Positions 1 through 7,994 of a stretch of 64,000 nt of DNA are shown in pieces. The notes under the pieces are model-generated. The model did no database searches. It was not told where the DNA came from and was given only the letters and a program-made list of their open reading frames with translations. This stretch comes from Acinetobacter bouvetii DSM 14964 = CIP 107468 (GTDB lineage: Bacteria > Pseudomonadota > Gammaproteobacteria > Pseudomonadales > Moraxellaceae). The translations under genes and the position numbers were made by a program. The stretch lies in contig NZ_KB849727.1 in assembly GCF_000368865.1 (NCBI RefSeq), positions 362,176 through 426,175 on the forward strand, in the 5' to 3' direction. Position 1 is the stretch's first letter. Each line of letters starts with the position of its first letter.

Positions 1-3000
1 CTGCTTTGAGGCGGATTTGATGCACAGCGAACAGCTGTTTGACCGGCTGCGGCGGCACACCAAAACGGTCGATCAGCTCCATCCGGATATTATCCAATTT
101 GTCTGTGCTGTCTGTATTGCTGATACGTTTATAGAACAGCAGGCGCTGATGCACATCACCCAAATATTCATCTGGAATTAAAGCGGGCATATGCAAAGTA
201 ATTTCTGCAGTCAATGACAATGGCGCATCGAAATTCGGGGCTTTGCCCTTTTGAATGGCCTTTGTGGCTTTTTCAAGCATCTCCATATACAGGCTGTATC
301 CAATGGCCTGCATCGAACCGCTTTGCTGTTCACCCAGCAGTTCACCTGCGCCGCGGATTTCCAAATCTTCTGTCGCCAGCATGAAGCCCGCGCCTAGGTT
401 TGACGCACGGCTGATCGCATCAAGGCGTTTCTCCGCATCGCCTTTTAAGCCTTTTATCGACGGTACAAGCAAGTAGGCATAAGCTTGATGATGAGACCGG
501 CCAACCCGTCCGCGCAATTGATGCAGCTGTGCCAAACCCAGCTTATCCGCCCGTTCAATCAATATGGTGTTGGCATTTGGCACATCAATGCCTGTTTCAA
601 TGATGGTTGAACACACCAGCACATTGTATTCTTTATGGTAGAACTGCTGCATGACCTGTTCCAGCTCACGCTCGCGCATCTGGCCATGCGCTACGGCTAC
701 ACGCGCTTCCGGCACCAAGTCTCGAATATTCTCGGCTGTGCGCTCTATGGTGTCTACTTCATTGTGCAGGAAATACACCTGACCGCCGCGGAGCAATTCA
801 CGAAGAATCGCTTCTTTAATAGATTCAGCCGTATGTTCCTGCACAAAAGTTTTTACAGCTAAACGGCGGGCGGGCGGCGTCGCAATAATCGATAAATCCC
901 GCATGCCGCTGAAAGCCATATTCAGCGTCCTCGGAATTGGGGTTGCGGTCAACGTCAGCATATCCACATCTGCGCGCAGGGCTTTGATCCGCTCTTTGTC
1001 ACGCACGCCAAAGCGGTGCTCTTCATCAACAATCATCAGTCCCAGATTTTTGAACTGCACATTTTCCTGCAGGATCTTATGTGTGCCAATCACAATATCC
1101 ACTTTGCCTTCAGCCAAATCTTCAATCGTTTTCGTATGTGACTTGGATGTGCCAAAACGCGATAACACCTCGATCCGTACCGGCCAATCGGCAAAACGGT
1201 CTTTAAATGATTCGTAATGCTGCTGTGCCAATAAGGTTGTTGGCACCAGAACGGCAACCTGCTTGTTATTTTGCACGGCAACAAAGGCCGCCCGCATTGC
1301 CACTTCTGTTTTGCCAAAACCGACATCACCGCAGACTAAACGGTCCATCGGTTTGGCTAACTGCATGTCATGCAGCGTGGCTTCAATTGCATTGGCCTGA
1401 TCCAATGTCTCTTCATATGCAAAACCGCTGGCAAACTGCATATATAGACTATGATCCAGCTCAAATCCAAAACCCGGCTTAGACTGGCGGCGCGCCTGAA
1501 TATGCAAAAGCTCTGCGGCCACATCATGGATCTGCTCCAGGGCTTTGCGTTTTGCTTTATTCCAGGCATCTGTACCCAGCTTATGCAAAGGCGCTAAATC
1601 AGGATCACCGCCGCTGTAACGGCTGATCAGATGCAAGTTGGTCACCGGCACATAAACCTTGGCGGCATCTGCATAATCCAGCTGTAAAAACTCATGATCC
1701 TGATCATCAATGCTTAAGGTGACTAACCCGGCATAACGGCCTACACCATAATCGATATGCACGACGGGAGCGCCCAGGCTCAGCTCGGTTAAGCTGCGGA
1801 TTAAAAACTCTTCGGAAACATCCTGCTGACGTTTGCGGCGGCGCTGCACCACACGGTGTTCATACAGCTGATTTTCTGAAATGACGGTAATCTTGCCGGG
1901 CAGCAATAAACCGCGCTCTAAAGGCGCATTGGTAATGGCAACAGCCTGCATTGATTCGATAAAATCATTAAAATTCGAGACGTACGGAATATCACCTAAA
2001 GACGGACGCAAAGCATCTTTCAATGTTTCACGCCGGCCGGCGCTTTCTGCAACCAGCAGCACTGGGTGGCCGCTGCGGTCTATATAATTTTTAACTTCGG
2101 CAAATGGCTTTTCCCGCTTTGGATCCACAGGTAGCCTAGGCGGCAACTCCGACTCAATATTCAGCACACCCGGTTTTTCTTCAAAGCATTCACTTGATGC
2201 AATCACCCGGCCAAAAAGATTCAACTGCTCCAGCACTTGACTCGGCTGCATAAACAGATGTTCTGGCGCTAAAATCGGATGGTCAACATTATGCCGGCGG
2301 TCTTCATAACGGCGCACAGCTTCTTTCCAAAACTGGGTCAAACCCTCATCTACGTCTTTATCTGTAATGACAATGCCATTCTTGGGTAAGTACGCCATCA
2401 GCGTACTTTGGCTTTGCATCGCTTCAGCGCTGAAAAACAAAGGCAGATAAAACTCTAGCCCAGGAGATGCAATGCCTTCTAAAACATCCTGATAAATTGG
2501 ATTTTTCTTTGGATTAGCTGCTGGAAACATATCCGCATAGCGGTCGCGGAATACAGCCCGGCCTTCTTTTAATGGAAATTCTTTAGCCGGAAGCACCGTA
2601 AAATTTTGCAGTGTTTCTGAAGTGCGTTGCGTTTCAGGATCAAAAAATTTCAGAGTTTCAATTTCATCATCAAACAAGTCTATGCGTATAGGCGCGGATT
2701 GACCTGAGGCATAGATATCCATGATGCTGCCGCGTACCGCAAATTCTCCATGATCATATACCGTATCGACCAGATGATAGCCCGCTTGAATCAGTTTGAG
2801 TTTTTGCTGTTCTAAATCAAATTTCTGTCCGACTTTAATATCAAAATGTTCACCCAGCACCCATGAAGCCGGCGCAATGCGCTGCGCTAAAGTAGACGCA
2901 GAAATCAGCAGCACGCCTGATTTCGGCATATTTGATAAAATTGCCAAACGTTCCGACACAATATCCTGATGCGGTGACAGGCGGTCATAAGGCAAAATTT

Positions 3001-3226
3001 CCCAATCCGGAAAAATTGTGGGCTTTATTCCGTAAAATTCCAGCTCACTTTCCAACTGGCCTAGATGCTGGCTGTTGCGGGCGACAATGACAAACAGCTG
3101 CTTATTCTGCGCTGCAATTTCTTTAAACAGCAGACCAGCCGCTGAGCCTTGCAAATTGCCAATCCAGCGCTTTTCACCAGCCTTGAGCTGGCCAAGTTTC
3201 AGTTGTGATATTTCTTGTTGGAACAT
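1..3226 (-). CDS. mfd: Transcription-repair coupling factor Mfd (3' end outside window)
   Basis: Superfamily 2 DNA translocase that removes RNA polymerase stalled at lesions and recruits UvrA. About 1075 codons are present from the ATG at 3226; the family is usually near 1150 residues, so only the last part of the C-terminal domain is missing at the window edge. The N-terminal UvrB-like part (IFPDWEILPYDRLSPHQD) comes first, then the RNA polymerase interaction region (VVHIDYGVGRYAGL), then the helicase motor with Walker A GDVGFGKTEVAMRAAF near residue 630, the DEEHRFG box and the TATPIPRT motif, and the TRG-type QLRGRVGRS segment. No frameshift was seen. The gene upstream on the same strand is a small hypothetical with a 125-base gap. 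Confidence 0.96.
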   Translation of the reverse strand, partial: MFQQEISQLKLGQLKAGEKRWIGNLQGSAAGLLFKEIAAQNKQLFVIVARNSQHLGQLESELEFYGIKPTIFPDWEILPYDRLSPHQDIVSERLAILSNMPKSGVLLISASTLAQRIAPASWVLGEHFDIKVGQKFDLEQQKLKLIQAGYHLVDTVYDHGEFAVRGSIMDIYASGQSAPIRIDLFDDEIETLKFFDPETQRTSETLQNFTVLPAKEFPLKEGRAVFRDRYADMFPAANPKKNPIYQDVLEGIASPGLEFYLPLFFSAEAMQSQSTLMAYLPKNGIVITDKDVDEGLTQFWKEAVRRYEDRRHNVDHPILAPEHLFMQPSQVLEQLNLFGRVIASSECFEEKPGVLNIESELPPRLPVDPKREKPFAEVKNYIDRSGHPVLLVAESAGRRETLKDALRPSLGDIPYVSNFNDFIESMQAVAITNAPLERGLLLPGKITVISENQLYEHRVVQRRRKRQQDVSEEFLIRSLTELSLGAPVVHIDYGVGRYAGLVTLSIDDQDHEFLQLDYADAAKVYVPVTNLHLISRYSGGDPDLAPLHKLGTDAWNKAKRKALEQIHDVAAELLHIQARRQSKPGFGFELDHSLYMQFASGFAYEETLDQANAIEATLHDMQLAKPMDRLVCGDVGFGKTEVAMRAAFVAVQNNKQVAVLVPTTLLAQQHYESFKDRFADWPVRIEVLSRFGTSKSHTKTIEDLAEGKVDIVIGTHKILQENVQFKNLGLMIVDEEHRFGVRDKERIKALRADVDMLTLTATPIPRTLNMAFSGMRDLSIIATPPARRLAVKTFVQEHTAESIKEAILRELLRGGQVYFLHNEVDTIERTAENIRDLVPEARVAVAHGQMRERELEQVMQQFYHKEYNVLVCSTIIETGIDVPNANTILIERADKLGLAQLHQLRGRVGRSHHQAYAYLLVPSIKGLKGDAEKRLDAISRASNLGAGFMLATEDLEIRGAGELLGEQQSGSMQAIGYSLYMEMLEKATKAIQKGKAPNFDAPLSLTAEITLHMPALIPDEYLGDVHQRLLFYKRISNTDSTDKLDNIRMELIDRFGVPPQPVKQLFAVHQIRLKA

Positions 3227-3351
3227 GTATATAGCTTTAAAGTCTAAACAACATGTGTATTATTTTAGCACGATGTTTTTATTCCTCACCTGCTTTTTGC
3301 CTGCCAGCTTAAAGTTTCATTTTCTTTGCTGGCAAGACGGCAGATGCAGTC

Positions 3352-3711
3352 TTATTTACGGTCGCGCAGAAACTCTCTGTAATAGTCATTTAATATTTTT
3401 AGACAGCGCTTTAATTCCAGCAGATTTTCTTCAGTATTGCCCAAATGCGCTGTAAAACGCTGATGAGCAATTTCCAAATCAATTTTCTCATTAATAATGA
3501 TAGCTGCGCTATATAAAGCTTTCAAATCATCAAAACTTGAAATACGGCGATTAGACAAATGCTCTAAGCGCTTACCATGCTCTTGATTCAGCAGAATACC
3601 CTTGATGATATAACCCGCACCTTCTTCAAATGAAATCTGATGCTCTTCCTTATACAGCTGCTCAGCTGTTGGCTTATTGCTTTTAAATATGGAGGAAATT
3701 TTGTCGAACAT
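3352..3711 (-). CDS. Conserved hypothetical protein, 119 aa
   Basis: I do not recognise a family. The protein is soluble, acidic to neutral, and mostly helical in appearance, starting MFDKISSIFKSNKPTAEQ, with a charged C-terminus ending YYREFLRDRK. There is no signal peptide and no membrane segment. It lies between aspA and mfd on the same strand; a bidirectional terminator at about 3792-3820 separates it from aspA, so it probably has its own promoter in 3712-3790. It reads as a real gene because the codon use matches the neighbours and the start has a purine-rich GGAGG-like stretch just upstream. No function is proposed. Confidence 0.75.
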   Translation of the reverse strand: MFDKISSIFKSNKPTAEQLYKEEHQISFEEGAGYIIKGILLNQEHGKRLEHLSNRRISSFDDLKALYSAAIIINEKIDLEIAHQRFTAHLGNTEENLLELKRCLKILNDYYREFLRDRK

Positions 3712-3791
3712 AACTATCTATGGATTCAGCAGCAAAACACTATTCTAGAACGAATCAGCGGCTTCAGATTCAACTGTTTTCTGCATTCATA

Positions 3792-3820
3792 TAAAAAGCA
3801 GCCAATTCGGCTGCTTTTTA
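3792..3820. terminator. Bidirectional intrinsic terminator downstream of aspA
   Basis: Stem AAAAAGCAGCC / GGCTGCTTTTT with a five-base loop, with A-run and T-run on the two sides. It can end aspA transcription on the minus strand. Confidence 0.85.
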
Positions 3821-3892
3821 TAGGGCACTTTATTCAAAACTGACTACACTTGAACTTTTAAAGCGCATCACAGCTGCAGTCATCGATTTTCA

Positions 3893-5341
3893 TTAAGAGA
3901 CCTGAGCCAATGCAGACTGCCCAAACTTTACTTCTGACACTAAGTTTTCAAAAGCAAAAATATGATCCAGCTGCTGCTGTGTCAGCAAGCCCTGCTCTAA
4001 AACCACCTGCTGAATGGTTTTATTTTCGGCGATACACTGCTTGCCAATTTCATCACACTTGGCATGCCCTAAAATTGGATCCAGCAGTGTGACAATGCCG
4101 ACGCTGCGCATGACGGCATCATAACAAGCCTGTTCATTCGCCTGAATGCCTTGAATGCATTTTACATCTAAGGTTTGAATAGCCTGACACAGCAAATTAA
4201 TCGATTCATTAATGGATACGGCAATCACAGGTTCCATCACATTCAGCTGCAATTGGCCAGCTTCGGCAGCCAATGTCACCGTCAAATCATTGCCGATTAC
4301 TTTAAATGCAATCTGATTGACCACCTCAGGAATCACCGGGTTGACCTTGGCCGGCATAATTGAAGAACCCGCCTGCAGCTCAGGCAAGCGGATTTCAGCC
4401 AAACCTGTACGCGGACCAGAACTCAACAGGCGCAAATCATTGCTGATTTTGGATAATTTGACAGCAAGACGCTTTAATGTGCTGGATAAAATAATAAACA
4501 CGCCGCAATCGCTGGTGGCTTCAACATAGTCTTCCGCGCCAATCAGCGCCAAACCTGTAATCTCTTTTAATGACTGAACTGCCTGCTCAGCGTAGCCTGC
4601 TGGCGTATTCACCCCTGTGCCTATCGCTGTCGCGCCTAAATTGATTTCTAGCAGCAGCTGGCGGGTTGCATCAATCAGCTTTAAGTCTTCTTTTAATAAA
4701 GTCGCAAAAGCGCGGAATTCTTGCCCTAATGTCATCGGCACAGCATCCTGCAGCTGCGTACGGCCCATTTTTATCACAAACTCGAATTCAGCGGCTTTTG
4801 CGTAAATGCTGTCAATAATTGTGCGCAAGACAGCCAGCAATTGATCCAAGCTGTAATACACCGCTAAACGCAAAGCGGTTGGATAAACATCATTGGTAGA
4901 TTGTGACTTATTGACATGATCATTCGGATGAATATGTGAATAGCTGCCTTTATGCAACCCCAGCTGTTCCAATGCAATATTGGCAATGACTTCATTGCAG
5001 TTCATATTAATCGATGTCCCTGCGCCGCCCTGATACACATCCAGCGGAAAAGCATGGCTCCACTGTTCAGGTTCTGCAATTAAGCAGTCACAGGCCTGCT
5101 GTATTGCCGTACTGATTTCTGCTGAGATTTTATCAAACTGCAAATTGGTTTTTGCCGATGCTTTTTTCACCTGCGCTAAAGCGCGGATAAAAGGCAGGTT
5201 CTCACCGACCTTACTCGAAGAAATTTGGAAATTTTCCAATGCCCGCAAAGTATGAATGCCGTAATAGCTTTCTACTGGGACTTCTTTGGCGCCCAGCAAA
5301 TCACGTTCTATTCTTGTTTTTTCCAATTGAACCATCGACAC
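3893..5341 (-). CDS. aspA: Aspartate ammonia-lyase (aspartase)
   Basis: Reversible deamination of L-aspartate to fumarate and ammonia; a cytoplasmic homotetramer of the fumarase/aspartase superfamily. The protein has 482 residues (E. coli AspA 478). The superfamily signature GSSIMPAKVNP is at about residues 324-334, on the flexible loop that carries the catalytic serine, and the substrate-binding segments GGAGTSINMN and KSQSTNDVYPTALR are intact. The first possible start is a GTG at 5341, preceded by AGAGAG at good spacing; an ATG two codons later (MVQLEK) is the alternative. It is divergent from putP, so two amino-acid catabolic functions share one intergenic control region. Fumarase is the nearest alternative, but length and sequence favour aspartase. 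Confidence 0.93.
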   Translation of the reverse strand: MSMVQLEKTRIERDLLGAKEVPVESYYGIHTLRALENFQISSSKVGENLPFIRALAQVKKASAKTNLQFDKISAEISTAIQQACDCLIAEPEQWSHAFPLDVYQGGAGTSINMNCNEVIANIALEQLGLHKGSYSHIHPNDHVNKSQSTNDVYPTALRLAVYYSLDQLLAVLRTIIDSIYAKAAEFEFVIKMGRTQLQDAVPMTLGQEFRAFATLLKEDLKLIDATRQLLLEINLGATAIGTGVNTPAGYAEQAVQSLKEITGLALIGAEDYVEATSDCGVFIILSSTLKRLAVKLSKISNDLRLLSSGPRTGLAEIRLPELQAGSSIMPAKVNPVIPEVVNQIAFKVIGNDLTVTLAAEAGQLQLNVMEPVIAVSINESINLLCQAIQTLDVKCIQGIQANEQACYDAVMRSVGIVTLLDPILGHAKCDEIGKQCIAENKTIQQVVLEQGLLTQQQLDHIFAFENLVSEVKFGQSALAQVS

Positions 5342-5418
5342 GTTACATACTCTCTATAAATGCACCATAGTTGTGCAAAATTATCGTATCTTGTCTTATA
5401 GCCGACTCCACAACATTT

Positions 5419-5437
5419 TTATTTCATTATGAAATAA
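5419..5437. promoter_or_regulatory. Perfect 19-bp palindrome, candidate operator
   Basis: TTATTTCAT, one central base, ATGAAATAA: nine-base arms match perfectly. It lies about 80 bases upstream of the aspA start. It shares the core TTTCA...TGAAA with the palindrome at 5517-5534, which suggests binding of one dimeric regulator. Regulator unknown. Confidence 0.45.
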
Positions 5438-5516
5438 ATTATTAACAGTAAAGCCTTTACGTAAATACTGTGACAATTCGTAAATTAGCTGATACTCCTT
5501 CCTTTAGCGTCTTGCG

Positions 5517-5534
5517 TGATTTCAAATGAAATCA
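5517..5534. promoter_or_regulatory. Perfect 18-bp palindrome, candidate operator
   Basis: TGATTTCA, AA, TGAAATCA: eight-base arms match perfectly. Core shared with 5419-5437; centres are about 98 bases apart. It is about 110 bases upstream of the putP -35 candidate. Confidence 0.45.
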
Positions 5535-5643
5535 AATTGAAGTTTACATCATCTTATTTTCAAAACAGCTCGACCGGCTGGATAATATTCATACATATAG
5601 CCAAATTTAGAAAATCAATGAATTTCTTTTCTTTGTAACCAAA

Positions 5644-5671
5644 TTTACAAACAGTTTCACAAAACTATAAT
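5644..5671 (+). promoter_or_regulatory. Candidate sigma-70 promoter of putP
   Basis: TTTACA (5644-5649), 16-base spacer, TATAAT (5666-5671). The -10 is a perfect consensus match. The predicted leader to the putP ATG is about 120 bases. Confidence 0.55.
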
Positions 5672-5796
5672 AAATAGCACTCAACTGTAACAGAGCGTAA
5701 TTTTTAAATTATGGTTGAATCTGCACCTCGGTCATATCGAACAATAATTCATCTTTGGAAAGATGGTCATTTGAACAGACAATGGATGGCATAGTT

Positions 5797-7311
5797 ATGA
5801 GCCAACTCAATCCAACGCTAATCACGTTTATTTTCTATATCGTGGCAATGCTTGGCATCGGGCTTTACGCCTACAAGGCAACGACAAATTTTGACGACTA
5901 TATTTTAGGCGGGCGCAGCTTAGGCAGCGTCGTTACCGCACTCTCTGCTGGCGCATCTGACATGAGCGGCTGGCTGCTGATGGGTTTGCCTGGCGCAATT
6001 TATTTATCCGGCTTATCAGAAGCATGGATTGCAATTGGTTTAATTATCGGTGCTTGGCTCAACTGGCTGCTGGTCGCTGGACGTCTGCGTGTTCATACCG
6101 AAGTACAGCATAATGCGTTAACATTGCCAGATTATTTCACCAGCCGTTTTGGTGATACTAAAAAAATTCTGCGCATTATTTCAGCATTTGTCATTCTTAT
6201 CTTTTTTGCCATTTATTGCGCTTCCGGCATGGTTGCAGGCGCGCGCCTGTTTGAAAGCCTGTTTGGCTGGAATTACACTTCTGCACTTTGGATTGGCGCA
6301 ATCGCCACGATCAGCTATGTCTGCATTGGCGGGTTTCTTGCCATCAGCTGGACAGACACTTTCCAAGCAGGCTTAATGATTTTTGCTCTGCTGCTGGCGC
6401 CCATCATGACCTATATGGCAATTGGCGATCATGCGCAGCAAGTTACGGCTGTGGTTGAATCAGTGCGCCCATTGGCAAATAATATGATTTCCGATTTGGG
6501 CGTAGTCGCAATTTTATCATCTATGGCATGGGGCTTGGGCTATTTTGGCCAGCCGCATATTCTTGTGCGCTTTATGGCTGCGGATTCCGTAAAATCCATT
6601 CCATCTGCGCGCCGCATTGGCATGACGTGGATGATTCTTTGCTTAGGCGGCGCAGTTGCCGTGGGCTACTTAGGCATCGCCTACTTCAACATTCATCCGG
6701 AGCATGCCGCCGCAGTGACTGCGAACCCTGAAACAGTGTTCATGGAATTGACTAAAATCCTGTTCAACCCATGGGTTTCAGGCGTAGTATTGGCTGCCAT
6801 TTTAGCGGCAGTCATGAGTACGCTCAGCTGCCAGCTTTTGGTCTGTTCAAGCACATTGACCGAAGATTTATACAAAGCTTTCATCCGTAAAAATGCGTCT
6901 CAAAAAGAATTAGTTTGGATTGGCCGTTTGATGGTGCTTGCCATTGCGGTGCTTGCCATCATTCTGGCCCTCAATCCTGAAAGCAAAGTTCTTGGACTGG
7001 TGGCTTATGCATGGGCTGGGTTTGGCGCTGCATTTGGCCCATTGATTCTCCTGTCTTTGTTCTGGAAGCGCATGACATTGAATGGTGCGATTGCAGGCAT
7101 GATCGTAGGCGCTGCGACGGTAATTTTGTGGAAAAACATGATGGCGGATACAGGCATTTATGAAATCATCCCTGGCTTTATTTTCTCCCTGATCAGCATC
7201 GTTATTTTCAGCTTAATCAGCAAAACGCCATCGAAAGAGGTCACTGACCGTTTTGACCAGGCCAATGCTCTGTATGAAAAAGAAATGCTTGAGCTTAAAT
7301 CTAAGCAATAA
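5797..7311 (+). CDS. putP: Sodium/proline symporter PutP
   Basis: Inner-membrane Na+-coupled proline uptake carrier of the sodium:solute symporter family; 504 residues from the chosen ATG (E. coli PutP 502). It starts MSQLNPTLITFIFYIVAMLG, aligning directly with the first helix of E. coli PutP, and continues with the highly conserved FDDYILGGRSLG and SAGASDMSGWLLMGLPGA segments. About 13 hydrophobic helices are apparent. An upstream TTG at 5755 would give 14 extra residues, but the family alignment and the purine stretch GGATGG favour 5797. The gene is followed by a bidirectional terminator and by the regulator and putA, so uptake and catabolism of proline are neighbours, in separate transcripts. 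Confidence 0.95.
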   Translation: MSQLNPTLITFIFYIVAMLGIGLYAYKATTNFDDYILGGRSLGSVVTALSAGASDMSGWLLMGLPGAIYLSGLSEAWIAIGLIIGAWLNWLLVAGRLRVHTEVQHNALTLPDYFTSRFGDTKKILRIISAFVILIFFAIYCASGMVAGARLFESLFGWNYTSALWIGAIATISYVCIGGFLAISWTDTFQAGLMIFALLLAPIMTYMAIGDHAQQVTAVVESVRPLANNMISDLGVVAILSSMAWGLGYFGQPHILVRFMAADSVKSIPSARRIGMTWMILCLGGAVAVGYLGIAYFNIHPEHAAAVTANPETVFMELTKILFNPWVSGVVLAAILAAVMSTLSCQLLVCSSTLTEDLYKAFIRKNASQKELVWIGRLMVLAIAVLAIILALNPESKVLGLVAYAWAGFGAAFGPLILLSLFWKRMTLNGAIAGMIVGAATVILWKNMMADTGIYEIIPGFIFSLISIVIFSLISKTPSKEVTDRFDQANALYEKEMLELKSKQ

Positions 7312-7329
7312 GATTTGATTTAAGCATTT

Positions 7330-7362
7330 AATATAAAAGGGGCGCTCAGCCCCTTTTATATT
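7330..7362. terminator. Bidirectional terminator between putP and the Lrp-type regulator
   Basis: Arms AATATAAAAGGGGC / GCCCCTTTTATATT with a five-base loop. It serves the two convergent genes. Confidence 0.85.
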
Positions 7363-7377
7363 GCCTGTACAGAACTG

Positions 7378-7869
7378 TTATTTTTTCAGCGGCTGCTTGA
7401 TCTCAATCTGGGAAGACTCCTTAATCACTTCCATGACAGGGTAACTGCGGGTTTCCTTCACCCCCGGCAGCTGCCACAGCACCTGACCTGATATTTTTCT
7501 GAATTCTTCCATGCTGGCGCAGCGGATTTTCACCACAAAATCAAATCCCCCGCTGATCATGTGGCATTCCACAATTTCAGGATATTGAATAACGGCATCG
7601 GTAAATTCTTCCAGAACATTGGGCGTGGTTTTATCCAAAAGAATTTCGACAAAAACGACAAAACTTTTATTCAGCATGTCTGGATTGAGCTTTGCTTCAT
7701 AGCCTAAAATAAACCCATCTTTCGTGAGTTTCTGCACTCTCGCCAAGGCTGCTGTGGGTGACAGATTCACCATTTCCGCCAGTTTAATATTCGAAAGCCG
7801 TCCATCTTTTTGCAGAATATCCAATATTCTGATATCTGTACGGTCCAACGTCATGATTGGGCTCGCCAT
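7378..7869 (-). CDS. Lrp/AsnC-family regulator, probably of proline catabolism (PutR-like)
   Basis: Transcription factor of 163 residues (E. coli Lrp 164). An N-terminal helix-turn-helix (RTDIRILDILQKDGRLSNIK, then LAEMVNLSPTAALARVQKL) is followed by a RAM/AsnC ligand-binding beta-alpha-beta domain (FDFVVKIRCASMEEFRKI, PGVKETRSYPVMEVIKES). It is transcribed away from putA with 125 bases between the starts, the usual arrangement for a local activator. The PutA here has no N-terminal ribbon-helix-helix domain and so cannot repress its own operon as in E. coli, which makes this protein the likely proline-responsive regulator of putA and perhaps putP. The specific target is inferred from position only. 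Confidence 0.88.
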   Translation of the reverse strand: MASPIMTLDRTDIRILDILQKDGRLSNIKLAEMVNLSPTAALARVQKLTKDGFILGYEAKLNPDMLNKSFVVFVEILLDKTTPNVLEEFTDAVIQYPEIVECHMISGGFDFVVKIRCASMEEFRKISGQVLWQLPGVKETRSYPVMEVIKESSQIEIKQPLKK

Positions 7870-7994
7870 TTGAATTTTTCCCTAAAAATTAAGCAAAATA
7901 TAGTGAGTTGTACGCCATATTTTCTGTGATCATAAATTAAATAAACCCGAATACTCAATTTAAATTTTCACTGTCACAGGATGTTGGCGTAAAA

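Larger units (their letters stand above)
5342..5796. other. Intergenic control region between aspA and putP
   Basis: No gene seen. It holds two related perfect palindromes (5419-5437 and 5517-5534), a sigma-70-like promoter for putP (5644-5671) and presumably the aspA promoter on the minus strand, which I could not place with confidence. Confidence 0.7.

Noticed and set aside
3300..3333. TGCCAGC / GCTGGCA inverted repeat between mfd and the 3352 gene
   Set aside because: No U-run on either strand and a long loop; not strong enough for a terminator.
3075..3455. 126-codon plus-strand frame spanning the mfd start
   Set aside because: It crosses the start of mfd and the end of the next gene and contains no domain or ribosome site.
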